Source: Obelidium mucronatum
Lineage: Eukaryota; Chytridiomycota; Chytridiomycetes; Chytridiales; Chytriomycetaceae
Assembly (NCBI GenBank): GCA_025765595.1
Contig: JAIVFH010000027.1
Location: 248,001 to 312,000 of the forward strand
Direction: 5' to 3'
Length of the DNA stretch: 64,000 bases
Shown here: piece by piece, positions 1 through 9,414 of the stretch
How positions within the stretch are numbered: position 1 is the stretch's first letter
Layout of the letters: every line of letters begins with the position of its first letter
Made by a program: the position numbers and the translations under genes
The notes under the pieces: generated by a model
Seen by the model: the letters and a program-made list of their open reading frames with translations, nothing else
Databases searched by the model: none
Told to the model about the DNA's origin: nothing

Positions 1-1
1 A

Positions 2-94
2 GTTGAGACTGGAAAGTACAGCACTCTCGTTGCGAAAAAAGATGGAAAGTTTAGACAATTGATTGAATCGCAGTTGGGACGGGAGTTGAAGTAG
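2..94 (+). CDS. C-terminal tail of an ABC-transporter-like protein (partial)
   Basis: An open frame enters from the left edge and ends at a TAG at 92-94. The 30 visible residues include GKYSTLVAKKDGKFRQLIE and end QLGRELK. A 'gkY..Lv.kkdGkFrqLi' ending is typical of half-size ABC transporters just after the nucleotide-binding domain, for example mitochondrial or MDR-type exporters. No ATPase motif lies inside the window, so the assignment rests on this tail only. The stop is about 190 bases before the next ATG on the same strand. Confidence 0.35.
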   Translation, partial: VETGKYSTLVAKKDGKFRQLIESQLGRELK

Positions 95-284
95 CCAATG
101 AATTATAGAATCCGATTTGTCACGCTCGTGTATAGTACGGAATAGCTTGTTGCTCACACAGTAGCGGATTTGGGGAGAACCAGCCCCTCGCGTGGGCAGA
201 CTTTGCGCAAACACTTAATCTGAATACGGCAGGTTGCTGAAAGTACTTCAAGATAAAGTTGTCGCAGTCATACGGGGTTCGACA

Positions 285-1547
285 ATGGCGGCAACAAGCA
301 AGGAAGCGTTTCTTGCCCTTGTCAACAGCGGATCGCTCGAAGCAGCGCGTGCATGCTTGGCCGCAGAACCGTCGCTCGCCACGGAGGCATCGGCGCTGCA
401 TGCGGCGGCGTCAGGCAACGACGGCCGCATGGTGCGGCTCTTGCGCGACAGCGGCGCCGACGTTTGCGCAACGGCGGCTCCCGCGCACAACTCGGCGCTG
501 CATGTGGCGGCGATGGCCGGCGCAGCGGACGCGGCCGCCGTGCTCGTTGGCGCCGAAACAGCGCGGCTGTGCAACGCGTGGCGCGAAACGCCGCTGCACT
601 GCGCCGCTGCCGGCGGTCACGTGGCGCTCGTGCGACTGCTGGCGCCGCATTCGGATCTGGCGGCGACGGACAAGTGGGGGCGCACGCCGGCGCGTGTTGC
701 CCGGGAGCACGGATACGAGGAGGCGTGGGAGCTGTGTGGCGGGGCAGCGGCGGCGGGGCCAGAAGATCCGGAACAGTCGGTTCCGTTGCGATCAAACGCG
801 CTTGCGGCTCTTACGAATGAGCTTTTGGCTGTGCTTGGTGATCGGCAGATTGACAGTGGCAAGACCGTAGTGGTTCAAACAATATTCACAACGCAAACTG
901 AGTCTCTGTCAGGAACAGTCGCGGCATTCACTCCACCACCACCCGCTCCTCCTGCCACTGCCCCACCACCTCCTCCACCTCCTGCATCTGCTCCGCCTCC
1001 TCCGCTACCACCCTCGACACCAATTTCCTCCCTACCAAACAAAATCCCGTTGTTGAAACCAACTCCGAAACCTGTGAAACCCCAGCAATCACCACCTGCA
1101 CCTCGAAAACCCATAAACCATAAACCAAACCCCCTCTCCTCGCTCGGTACTCCCTTAAAATCGATTGCCAGCCATATTGAATACCCTGGAAGCCTCCAAA
1201 CGTTGGAACAAATGCTTCAAGCCCGTGATGTGTACTACCCACAGGGAAGAGATATGTTTGGATGGACTGCGTTGCATAAATTTGCGTCGTGGAATGATGC
1301 AATTCTTGTGGAGCGTATGCTGGAGGTATTGGATGATGCATCTGTCAATGATGGCGATGGGAATCAAGATGGATTCACTCCACTGCATTGCGCTCTAGAT
1401 GCTGGTGCTCTGGAAAGTGTCAAGAGTTTAGTAAAAAGTGGAAGATGTGACACTGGAAGCCAAAAAGATGCAAAAGGGCGGACATGTTTGGATTTGGCAA
1501 CAGAGCTTGGCCTACAACAACTGTTGCTTGCCAATCCATCAGTTTAG
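285..1547 (+). CDS. Ankyrin-repeat protein with a central proline-rich linker
   Basis: Single-exon gene of 420 residues. The frame is open further upstream but the first ATG is at 285, in a good context (A at -3, G at +4). Residues about 40-155 form three or four ankyrin repeats, with helix motifs such as ALHAAASGNDGRMVRLL, ALHVAAMAGAADAAAVL and PLHCAAAGGHVALVRLL. Residues about 210-300 are a proline-rich, probably disordered linker. Two further repeats follow near the C-terminus (GWTALHKFASWNDAILVERM, GFTPLHCALDAGALESVKSL). There is no catalytic domain, so it is likely a scaffold. The first 550 bases are very GC-rich and Ala-rich, and the second half is ordinary composition. Confidence 0.8.
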   Translation: MAATSKEAFLALVNSGSLEAARACLAAEPSLATEASALHAAASGNDGRMVRLLRDSGADVCATAAPAHNSALHVAAMAGAADAAAVLVGAETARLCNAWRETPLHCAAAGGHVALVRLLAPHSDLAATDKWGRTPARVAREHGYEEAWELCGGAAAAGPEDPEQSVPLRSNALAALTNELLAVLGDRQIDSGKTVVVQTIFTTQTESLSGTVAAFTPPPPAPPATAPPPPPPPASAPPPPLPPSTPISSLPNKIPLLKPTPKPVKPQQSPPAPRKPINHKPNPLSSLGTPLKSIASHIEYPGSLQTLEQMLQARDVYYPQGRDMFGWTALHKFASWNDAILVERMLEVLDDASVNDGDGNQDGFTPLHCALDAGALESVKSLVKSGRCDTGSQKDAKGRTCLDLATELGLQQLLLANPSV

Positions 1548-1596
1548 AAGTTCAATAGAAAAGAATTTTGCATATGTTTATTTTTCCTGTTGCTCT

Positions 1597-2564
1597 TTAA
1601 TCATCCACCGTCAATCTCTTCTTCGTCGTGTTTACAATACCAGCAGATTCCACATGCGTGTCGTCGTCATCAACTTCACACTCTGTTCGTTTGCGCAACG
1701 TCTCTTTGAATATTCCCCAAGCTTCACCCGATGCAGAATCACCGCCACCCCCTCCAACACCACTTTCATTCCACGACTGCCGAATCGTTTGAGTATCCTG
1801 AATAGCTTCCATCTTTGCAAACTTGATTTGCAACTCAATATAATTCGATGGTCTCCCCACATTCCGTAGGTACTTTTCAAACAGCGGGATATTCAAGGCC
1901 ATATAGTCGGGACTGACTGTAACCAAGTCGTGCAACATGAAGGGAATAAAATCCATGTCCCCGGAAGCGATAGAAGATGCGTCGACGCGTCGGAGTAAGT
2001 CAAAGAGCGTGAGTTCGAAAGGATCAATGACAATGAATTTAACTGCACTGAGGAAAGCAAGGCGTAAATCTTGCTTTGCGCTGACGCCGTCGAATCGAGA
2101 TTGGACTTTTTCCTGAATGAGCCGTCAAGGAAGTTAGACTTGGCTTCCAAAAAAAAAAAAAAACTTCAATTTAAAAAACTCACAAAGTAAACAAAAACAT
2201 CGCGCACAATCATTGATGCCCAAATATCGTGTTTAAGAACTTGTGCAAATTGTCCTAGGAAGTCGGTTGAGTTGGCGCAGTTCGCCAAGGCTGCATGTTG
2301 CGCCTTGAGAAGTCTCTCAATGGTAGCCGTAAAGTCTGAAGCTAGTTGACGGCGAAACTGTGGTCTGAGACATAAGCCGTAGACGTGGCGGTACAGTTGC
2401 TCGTGAGAGAAGTTGGATCTAAAAAGGAGGATTGTAATTAAGTTGTCGGCATCACAATTCACGAGCCATACGTACAGCGGGACTTGAGCATGCAAAACAG
2501 GATCAATTACGCATTCTAGGAAGCGATGGAGAATGGTCCAGCCAGTGTTGTAATCGTTGTTCAT
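1597..2564 (-). CDS. CACUL1-like cullin-repeat protein
   Basis: Three exons on the minus strand: 2564-2476, 2418-2184 and 2112-1597, giving 279 residues. Both introns are GT-AG with matching phases. The fold looks all-helical and cullin-repeat-like. The C-terminal segment LVTVSPDYMALNIPLFEKYL resembles the last helices of CDK2-associated cullin-domain protein 1, and SHEQLYRHVYGLC resembles the start of a cullin N-terminal repeat. The tail (Gly- and Asp-rich) is probably disordered. In animals CACUL1 is a CDK2 partner; no role in fungi is implied here. It lies 46 bp downstream of the NOP10 stop on the same strand. The assignment is from remembered family features, and a generic cullin-like protein is the alternative. 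Confidence 0.5.
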
Positions 2565-2610
2565 TTTTTCAAAGGGTTTTTATTAAGATATACCAACATG
2601 ATTGCGTCTT

Positions 2611-3111
2611 TTACTTCTTGTTCTTTGCTGCGTTTTGTTGAGTTAGCAAGAGACCGAACCGTCTCTTGAGAGTGACTCTGTGGCGTGAAAACTTGTCATC
2701 TGGAGAGAAACGAGCTGGGTGGGCGCTCTTGGTAACCTTTCCATCTGGAGAAGTTTTCTAATATTCCAAGTAAAGTATGTTTTAATAGCCAAGTCGACAA
2801 GGTTTTGAGTTGGTGTTGGGATTTGGAACTGCTAGATCAAACTTTTCTTCCATACAGCCGCCTTATGATCAACCCGCCTCCCTTCCACCCTCTTTTAGAC
2901 ATTATGGTCCATTTTAAACTTGGCTTTGAGGAGGGACTTTCGATTGGAATCCTTAGTGGCACTCTTGTTGAAAGTTATCTGATGGTGCTTCCTCAAGAGA
3001 GGCCTCCAGTTTCCAGATTTGACAGCCTCAACTCTTTCCAATAGATCCATTTCTAACCTTGAGGGTGTAGACCCGCTTGCCCGTTGGGCCATCGTAGTAC
3101 ATCAAGTGCAT
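2611..3111 (-). CDS. NOP10: H/ACA ribonucleoprotein subunit NOP10
   Basis: Two exons, 3111-3058 and 2757-2611, encode 66 residues. Exon 1 reads [18 protein letters not shown]. Exon 2 carries the near-invariant [20 protein letters not shown] followed by [13 protein letters not shown]10 is the small zinc-ribbon-derived subunit of the H/ACA snoRNP, working with dyskerin/Cbf5, GAR1 and NHP2 in rRNA pseudouridylation in the nucleolus. The length matches the family (about 60-65 residues). The intron is 300 bases, several times longer than most introns here. No ORF-track entry spans the gene because both exons are short. Confidence 0.93.
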
Positions 3112-3155
3112 TTTGGAAGAAGGAAGAAGCGATTATAAAAAAAAAAAAGAAAAGT

Positions 3156-4119
3156 TTATTTGAATCCTTCAACAATATGCAGACAACTTCTAATATTCTC
3201 TATATTGTCCAAGAATTCAGGGCTGCTTTCATCTTCAAATCGCCATGCTTCAAGAGACTCAATGCATAGGGCCTTGACTGCACCTCGTACAGAGAGTCCG
3301 CCAAAGTTGGAAAAGGCTGGGAATTTGTCTCTTTCGAGCTCACTGCGGATCCATTTGTTTTCGTTCCGATCGTCTTCATTTTCCTCCTCCAACCACTCGT
3401 TCTGGTACTCGTTGTAATCAGGAAAGGCTCCACACCATTCCCAGTCAAGAATCGCGACAACATCGTATGAGTCCGTATTCTTACGAACCATGATATTTCT
3501 GAAGGCAAAATCATTGTGACACAAGACAATGTTGTCTGTCAGCTTGTGTTTGTCAAACACTTGACGAATGAGGTCGGCAAGGTTAGCTTGTTCAACACTC
3601 TCCAAGACCTCTTCAAAAGCTTGCTTCGTTGCCACGCTTTTAATATCGATACTCCTCAGATGAAGCAGTGCCGATTGCATCTTCCCAACAAAGAAGTCTG
3701 CCTCAGAATCATACTTGTACCCTCTCCAATACTCGACTACTTGCGGGATACCGCCAACCAAAGCAACACCGCCAATCTGATGAAACACTTGATTCCTCAA
3801 ACATCTCAATACATCACGTAACTGATTCAAGATGTTGAGTTTATCGCTTGTTTCCAGGCCACGCCAAACGGATTCCAGCATCTCCGCTGGAATGAAGTCA
3901 GACAGCATCCAATGCACACTATCACAGTCCTTGTAGTTGAAATCAAAACCATGAGCAATAAGAGTGGGAGTTTTGAGTTCTGGAAGTGTGGCAAGGTAGC
4001 TGAGAGTGTTTGCTTCGCTTTCAATCTTTTTGCGAGGCCATGATCTTGTTGATGAGAGACGGAGAAGGAGCGGATGTTTGTGGATTGTTGTTGATACTTT
4101 GATTGCTTTGTTGTTCCAT
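3156..4119 (-). CDS. APH/choline-kinase-like phosphotransferase, one apparent +1 break
   Basis: The catalytic loop LCHNDFAFRNIMVR (H-x-D-x4-N) and the following metal-binding ILDWEWCGAFPD mark the aminoglycoside-phosphotransferase/choline-kinase superfamily, which phosphorylates small molecules from ATP. Residues before this give a compressed N-lobe with a helix at IESEANTLSYLATL. The main frame has no ATG upstream. An ATG at 4119 opens a hydrophilic N-terminus (MEQQSNQSINNN...) in another frame, which joins the main frame exactly if one A is removed from the five-base run at 4027-4031. I take 4119 as the start and treat the break as a likely insertion. The substrate is unknown. The gene is divergent from the GNAT gene at 4339. 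Confidence 0.75.
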
Positions 4120-4338
4120 CCCTTTGTGTGTGTGTTGATTGTTGAGTTCGTCAATACAATGATCAACTTGCGAGAGTCATGGGAAAAAAAAAAACATCAT
4201 ACAGTTGGAATTTCATTGAAAGAAACAGCTACAGCGGATGAGAATTGAGTTTGCAACAAGGCTGTAATATACTCAAGGGAGACATCCAGCTTGATAAAGT
4301 GTGGTGAAGCAGTTTCCGCCATTTTGAAGACAAAAAGA

Positions 4339-4959
4339 ATGTGGATTCCAGTTCCATTGCCACCATCTCCAACAAAGTCGTTACCGCTGATTGCAATAAC
4401 CAAATGGTCCCACAGTCTGTCTCCATTTCTTCTGAAACACCTGAATGGCGAGAACGGCGAAGCAGTCACGCGGTACTTGCGTAATAAGATCCCACAGCCA
4501 TACCTAGACAGCGACGCCAACTTTTTCATCAAAATGTGCGCAAAAGAAGAGTTATTTACGTCGTATGCAATCGTCACCGTACAACAAGGAGAATCTGAGG
4601 GAGATTGGAAGATCAAAGAAGCCATTGGATCCATCGGGTTAACGTTCAAAGACCCGTCTGATATCGAAGCGCATGCAGCAGAATTAGGGTATTGGCTTGC
4701 GAAAGAGTATTGGGGTTTGGGGATTATGAAAGCCGCGTTGGCGGCCTTTCTGGAGTCGTATGTGAAACCGTTGGGCGTGTATAATGAACGTGCACCACAG
4801 ATTCCGTTGGCAAAAGTATACGCGTATGCGGCTGTAGAGAATCGAGGGTCTTGTTTGGTGTTGGAGAGGAATGGATTTGAGGTTGAAGGTGTTCTCAAAA
4901 AGTATGCGTGGAAGCGAGGGCGGTTCTATGATCATTGTCTATATGCAAAGTTCTTATGA
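4339..4959 (+). CDS. GNAT-family N-acetyltransferase (RimJ/RimL type)
   Basis: A 206-residue acetyltransferase. The frame is open from 4291 but begins there with TTG; the first ATG is 4339 (MWIPVPLPPSP). Family hallmarks are VTRYLRNKIPQPY near the N-terminus, EAIGSIGLTF in the central strand, ELGYWLAKEYWGLGIMKAAL (beta-4 with the acetyl-CoA P-loop, here WGLGIM) and AAVENRGSCLVLERNGFEVEG near the C-terminus. RimJ/RimL proteins acetylate protein N-termini or small molecules. Fungal members of this group are mostly uncharacterised, so no substrate is proposed. It is divergently transcribed from the phosphotransferase gene. Confidence 0.85.
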   Translation: MWIPVPLPPSPTKSLPLIAITKWSHSLSPFLLKHLNGENGEAVTRYLRNKIPQPYLDSDANFFIKMCAKEELFTSYAIVTVQQGESEGDWKIKEAIGSIGLTFKDPSDIEAHAAELGYWLAKEYWGLGIMKAALAAFLESYVKPLGVYNERAPQIPLAKVYAYAAVENRGSCLVLERNGFEVEGVLKKYAWKRGRFYDHCLYAKFL

Positions 4960-4997
4960 TAAATATATAAATCAAATAGATTCGATTTTTTGTAAAG

Positions 4998-5023
4998 CAT
5001 TATTATTATTATTATTATTATTT
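4998..5023. repeat. (ATT)n microsatellite
   Basis: About eight tandem ATT units directly abut the outer edge of the proposed left terminal repeat of the transposon and lie 39 bp past the GNAT stop. Confidence 0.9.
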
Positions 5024-5114
5024 GTCGTTTTCCTCGAAATTTTGTATTTTGCGTCTCAACCTGCGACTTCTCTGCGAATTTCAAATTGCCTCCAATTAGC
5101 GTCCATCAACACTG

Positions 5115-6226
5115 ATGCCTGCGCTTCGTCTCTTGCCAGTGGTCAAGAAGTACAAAACCCAACGCCTGGACCAAGGATCTATCCAGCTTGCTGGTATTGA
5201 CTTTAATGGCGACTTTGACACCTTAAAAACAACCATCTGGGACATTGCAAAACCACACCTCAAAGGTTTGGCAAAAATAGTCGATGGCTCGGCATCTCTG
5301 GATGACGAGGAACCGTCAATTGAGAAGATCTCAGATTTTGTTGTAATCAACAAAAGCAACCGCTCCTACACATTTGGAGGTATGCAGACATCCGAAAATG
5401 GGGACATTGCAGCTATTGATTATTTTTTGCAGAGGTGATTGCCCCGTTGCACTCGATCAGTGCCGACTTGTCCAATCTCAGTCAACGGAATGGAGCAACT
5501 GTGACACTCACTACAAATATCTATGTATGGTCTCGATACCTCAACAAAGTCGCTGATTATGAGCTCGTTGTTGCTGCCTCGACACCTGGCTCAGGGCCAG
5601 CAAGTCAAGATCGGTCCGGAGCACCAAATCAAGCACGATTCAATGAAGTTGTTGAAAGGCTTCGTCAGATTCACAATCATTTGAGAGGGGAGGATATGGT
5701 TTGGTCTGATTGGGCCGGAACATTACTGCGAGATCCTGAAACGTTGGAACACCGAATTCTTCAACCCCCTCCACCTGAAATAACTCTTTTATTTGAGCGC
5801 CAATTTCGATCAGAACAGCAGCTTGTTCATATACAGCACTCAATGCGAATTGCACTGGATGTTATCGAGGACCAAGTCCAAGCAGTTCATGGTCTGAAAC
5901 GAAACCTTGCCTATTCTGTCACCGACATCAACAATCAGTTGGACCAGCAGGAGCGTAATCTAAAAGCACACAAACGTGCCATAGGAAGCCTTCTGAGAGC
6001 TGTTCGGCCAGTCGAAACTGCCGCTGCTGCTGAGGAGTTTCAGAACCTTCAAAATGAAAGTGATTCCGATCACTCGGATGGTTCTGTTGTGGACGAGCGA
6101 CGAAACCGAACTAGACGACAAAGGCTGACTATGGAACAAGCCGCTGATGCTGAAGAGGATGGGTCAGCATCAGAAGAGGATGATGAAGATTGGAGCAGTG
6201 CTGTTGGTGATGCAATGGGCGAATAA
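5115..6226 (+). CDS. Uncharacterised coiled-coil protein, possible transposon accessory ORF
   Basis: Two exons, 5115-5379 and 5433-6226, joined by a 53-base GT-AG intron, encode 352 residues. I do not recognise the family. The N-terminal third is a compact mixed domain (GIDFNGDFDTLKTTIWDIAK, then SDFVVINKSNRSYTFGE). The middle has a probable coiled coil at about residues 200-270 (QLVHIQHSMRIALDVIEDQV and NINNQLDQQE-like helices). The tail is acidic, rich in Ser/Asp/Glu with an arginine cluster. It converges on the transposase gene, with 42 bp between stops, inside the proposed inverted repeats, so it may travel with the element. It could equally be a host gene. Confidence 0.7.
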
Positions 6227-6268
6227 TAAAGAAGAATTGTGAGCAGATATTAATAATGTGGTCACGTT

Positions 6269-7324
6269 TTATTTGAATCCCATATCTTTTAAACCTGATT
6301 TGTGGGCAATAGTTGGGTTGAAAAAAGAAGCTCGCTGATATCCACAATTTAGGAATATTGGTCGAAAATCATAATGGCGGTAATGGGCAAAGGCACTGGC
6401 TACAATATAACCCAAGTTCTTCATTGAGACCTTTCCTTCTGGGTAAATGCGGCGAAGCCTCTTTTTAATCATTCCAAACAGAACTTCAATGGGATTGAAG
6501 AAAGGACAATATGCTGGCAGGAAAAGAGGAATGACACCAAGCAGTCGCAGTCCCATGATAATTTCTGGACACCTATGAATGGAGGCTCCATCGAGAATCC
6601 AAACAGAATGCGTACCAGGATATCGACTCACATGACCAGATGTGAGAGCAAACTTCTTGCAACAATCAGCAAACTTTGCCCGATCAAACGTTCCTTCAGT
6701 CGAAAAGCAATCCAGCACCCCATTGCATCCAATAAAGGAAAGGAGCGATACTCGAGGGAGCCGTTGATACTCTCCCCTAATCATTAGTTTCCGACCTTTA
6801 ATTGCATACCCACGTCTTCGTATCATGCCACGGTTGTCAAATGAGACTTCATCAAGAAAAACCAAGTTATACAGTGTCCAGTCCAAGCTGTTGATTTCTC
6901 GCATGAACCGCATGATATCTGTCTCTTTAATGTGAAGAGCACGCCGCTCTACAGCTTTCCAACGTAAGCCAAAGGCAGTTATTATTTTCCAGATTTGTGA
7001 AAGACTGATGGTCTTGTTCCACCTGGCCTTAAAGGCAGACTGGGCTTCATCCAGGAAAGACAACGGCTTTTCATAAAAAAATTGGCGGATCCAAAGTCGG
7101 TGTTCAGAATTGAATTTGCGTGTGGATCTAGTGTTGATTCGAGATAAAGACCCAGTCTGCCTATATCGTCTGATCCAGTTCCGGATTGTCGCAGGCTTTT
7201 TCATGTATATTTGCGCAATTTCTTTGACAGATTTGTGGTGGAATAGGTAGTTGTAGAGAGCGTGGGCCTTGGTGTTCTCACTTGCATGGGAGTGAAGAAC
7301 AGCTTGAGATATATCCAGAGGCAT
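6269..7324 (-). CDS. IS630/Tc1-mariner superfamily DDE transposase
   Basis: From the ATG at 7324 the protein is 351 residues. The N-terminus has a helix-turn-helix (KSVKEIAQIYMKKPATIRNW), a second DNA-binding segment with LSFLDEAQSAFKARW and ISLSQIWKIITAFGLRWK, then the DDE core: YNLVFLDEVSFDNRG (first Asp), HSVWILDGASIH (second Asp) and LPAYCPFFNPIEVLFG (Glu in the NP-I-E motif). All three catalytic acids are present and the frame is unbroken, so it may be active. The frame stays open upstream to 7666, but that part overlaps the RPB9 exons and is excluded. It reads away from RPB9 with a 215 bp gap. Confidence 0.88.
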   Translation of the reverse strand: MPLDISQAVLHSHASENTKAHALYNYLFHHKSVKEIAQIYMKKPATIRNWIRRYRQTGSLSRINTRSTRKFNSEHRLWIRQFFYEKPLSFLDEAQSAFKARWNKTISLSQIWKIITAFGLRWKAVERRALHIKETDIMRFMREINSLDWTLYNLVFLDEVSFDNRGMIRRRGYAIKGRKLMIRGEYQRLPRVSLLSFIGCNGVLDCFSTEGTFDRAKFADCCKKFALTSGHVSRYPGTHSVWILDGASIHRCPEIIMGLRLLGVIPLFLPAYCPFFNPIEVLFGMIKKRLRRIYPEGKVSMKNLGYIVASAFAHYRHYDFRPIFLNCGYQRASFFNPTIAHKSGLKDMGFK

Positions 7325-7539
7325 GGGATTCACAGCGGTGATAGATATAACCCAATATACGATGATGGTAGAAGGCTTGGTGCTTCTGTGGTGCAGGGAC
7401 AGTGTAGCGGGGATGGAGAGTTGGTTCGCAGTTGCGGCGGTCCTGAAAATCGCAAAAACAAATTTGGAGCAAAAACCGCAATACTCTACATGAACTATTT
7501 CTGTTTTCTCTCCAAAAACCAACCCAACCACACCACAAC

Positions 7540-8144
7540 ATGACTTCAATTCTTTGGTGCCAGGACTGCAGCAACATGCTATGTTAGAACAAATTAAATG
7601 ATTTGTTGGCTCTAGAGATAGTGCTAAAACCTGGGGGTTCAGATCCCAAGGAAGACCGGGCATCAAAGACTCTGCTGTACTGCTGCCGAAACTGTCTGAA
7701 ACAATACAGCACCGACCGCGAGCATCAGTGCGTCTTTCGCCATCAAATCAAACACAGTGAAGCGTGAGTGTGTTCTCCTGGGATGGGGCGGTGGAACTGT
7801 TTGGAAGGGGTTTTAACTGTGTTACTGGGACGTATTTAGGGAACAAACACTGGCGAGAGTTGACTTGAGCAGTGATCCAACATATCCGCGAGTAACAAAA
7901 GTCTGTCCTGAGTGTGGGAACGATACAGTCTTGTTTTTCCAGTCAAAGGCGAAGGCTACCGATACAACAATGCAGGTTCGTCTTCTGTTCCACTTTTTTT
8001 TTCAAACTTGATTTAGGAAGCTGGAGTTCTCACTCTGATTTCTGTATCGCTTTTTCAAATTCTGGAATATTCTAGCTTTACTTTGCTTGTTGTTCTTCAG
8101 CATGTGGGCACCGTTGGACAGTGGATCCTGTCGGAGCTGAATAA
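7540..8144 (+). CDS. RPB9: RNA polymerase II subunit RPB9
   Basis: Four short exons, 7540-7582, 7643-7763, 7840-7975 and 8076-8144, give 122 residues, the usual RPB9 length. The N-terminal zinc ribbon has CQDCSNMLYPKEDRASKTLL followed by CCRNC. The linker reads LARVDLSSDPTYPR. The C-terminal TFIIS-like ribbon has CPECGNDTVLFFQS...YFACCSSACGHRWTV. RPB9 sits on the Pol II lobe/jaw and affects fidelity and start-site choice. All introns are GT-AG and phases match. It is missed by ORF scanning because every exon is short. It is divergent from the transposase gene. Confidence 0.95.
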
Positions 8145-8205
8145 GAACATCACTGTTTTAAGGACCTGGGAGGGGGGTGATGTTCTGGTTTGAATGGATG
8201 GCATT

Positions 8206-8227
8206 TGTGTGTGTGTGTGTGTGTGTG
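8206..8227. repeat. (GT)n microsatellite
   Basis: About eleven GT units lie in the 3' flank of RPB9, between its stop and the stop of the convergent RING-CH gene. Confidence 0.95.
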
Positions 8228-8324
8228 ATGAACGGGTTGAAACCGCGAAATAGTCAAAAGTTCTGCACATAAAGAGCGATACTGTAATATTATTTTCTAT
8301 CCAGCCAAGCAGAAAAAGAGGCGG

Positions 8325-9365
8325 TTACGACAGTGGTGCTCGGTAATTCAAAACACGCTTCCCAGTACCAAACCCGCGACTCCTTTTCCTTAAAAATTCC
8401 CAGTACAAGAAGCAATCACGGGCTAAAATCATTAAAGCGCCGCCAACAGCGGTTCTTAGGAATGTTGAAGGAAGGCGAGTTTTGATGCCGGGAATCAAGG
8501 CTAGTACGGACCCAGCCACACTAGCAAAGGTTGGTAATAAAAGGGCACCAAGAATCAGACGCGGTAGCGATTTAGGAGGTCCTGGAGGTCGTCGTCGAAG
8601 GTTTGATGAGGGAACAGTGAATGGAAATTGTCCTTGCGGAGATTCAAGAGACGGTAAAGCGTCTGTTATCGTTGGATCCGCAGGAGGGGGTGTAGAAAAG
8701 TGATAAATGAGTCTCCATGTTTCTTTGTAAATCAACCGAGACCACGGGAGAAGGCACAGGGTTACTGTCGGGGATGGCGGAAACGAAACTGGGATGGGTT
8801 GCGTATTATTGCTGACAAGAACGAATGGGAGAATAGGAAGAATACTGTCGGCGATATCCATTCGCGAAGCTATCAAAGCGAAAGGAATAATTGGCATCCC
8901 GATCCAAGTTCTGGGGGCACTTTCGTCTGACAACATGGATTCAGCAAATTCGCTACCACAAGCAGCAACTATAGCATAGGCTCCATAAGCTGTAGACATG
9001 ACGTAAACTGATGTGGCGAGGGCAGTGAAAGTGGCATATGGGAGTAAAATTGTGTTCACCTGCAGAGTGTGAGTTGGATTGGAAATATCAACTGGATGTT
9101 TACTAACCCGCTCAACATGAGACACCAGAATCTCGATCAAATCGACATCTTCTTCGATTTCGTAAACATGAAGACAAGCAGGACACTTTACTCTGGCGGC
9201 TGGATGAATCGCCTGACGTTCAGCAATCCACCTCAGCAAACACAGCTGGTGTACATCCAAATGGGTACATTTGCATGGATGGCAGAATGGATTGCTGGGA
9301 CTCTGCGTGGCAGTGGGATCTTCGTCCTCGAGACAGACCCAGCAGCTGCGACGATCGTCCGCCAT
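8325..9365 (-). CDS. RING-CH (MARCH-like) membrane E3 ubiquitin ligase
   Basis: A single-exon, 346-residue protein. Residues about 8-65 form a RING-CH zinc finger with the C4HC3 order: CWVC, then CHPCKC, then H..CLLRWI and CPAC. The rest has hydrophobic, probably membrane-spanning segments (around TILLPYATFTALATSVYVM, then AYAIVAACG, ILPILPFVLV, LILGALLLPTFASVAGSVLA and a segment near the C-terminus). The domain order recalls MARCH5-type ligases of mitochondria or ER, which ubiquitinate membrane proteins. Its ATG is only 49 bp from the divergent CCDC113 ATG. Confidence 0.85.
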   Translation of the reverse strand: MADDRRSCWVCLEDEDPTATQSPSNPFCHPCKCTHLDVHQLCLLRWIAERQAIHPAARVKCPACLHVYEIEEDVDLIEILVSHVERVSKHPVDISNPTHTLQVNTILLPYATFTALATSVYVMSTAYGAYAIVAACGSEFAESMLSDESAPRTWIGMPIIPFALIASRMDIADSILPILPFVLVSNNTQPIPVSFPPSPTVTLCLLPWSRLIYKETWRLIYHFSTPPPADPTITDALPSLESPQGQFPFTVPSSNLRRRPPGPPKSLPRLILGALLLPTFASVAGSVLALIPGIKTRLPSTFLRTAVGGALMILARDCFLYWEFLRKRSRGFGTGKRVLNYRAPLS

Positions 9366-9414
9366 TTTATTTTATTTTTTGTGATTTATTTATTCTCTTT
9401 TATTCAGATTCCAC
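9366..9414. promoter_or_regulatory. 49-bp bidirectional intergenic promoter (RING-CH / CCDC113)
   Basis: The only DNA between two divergent ATGs is an AT-rich 49 bp segment with T-runs and no TATA box. Both promoters and both 5' leaders must fit here or overlap the opposite coding region. Confidence 0.6.

Larger units (their letters stand above)
5024..7480. mobile_element. Probable two-gene IS630/Tc1-like DNA transposon with imperfect terminal repeats
   Basis: The interval between two host genes (GNAT ending 4959, RPB9 starting 7540) holds a DDE transposase gene and a convergent second ORF whose stops are 43 bp apart. Bases 5024-5079 resemble the reverse complement of about 7425-7480. Both arms share a T-rich stretch, then AAATTT(T)GT(A)TTTTGCG, then, about 20 bases further in, CTGCGAA. 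Identity by eye is roughly 70 percent, so this is an imperfect inverted repeat and the exact ends are uncertain. I could not identify a clean TA target-site duplication. The alternative is a host-resident transposase-derived gene beside an unrelated gene. Confidence 0.45.

Noticed and set aside
7630..7655. tRNA B-box-like sequence (gggttcagatccc)
   Set aside because: It spans the RPB9 intron 1/exon 2 border, and no matching D-arm, anticodon arm or acceptor stem is present.
7325..7666. N-terminal extension of the transposase
   Set aside because: It begins with a non-ATG codon, lies over RPB9 exons 1-2 on the other strand and shows no family similarity; the ATG at 7324 gives the normal length.
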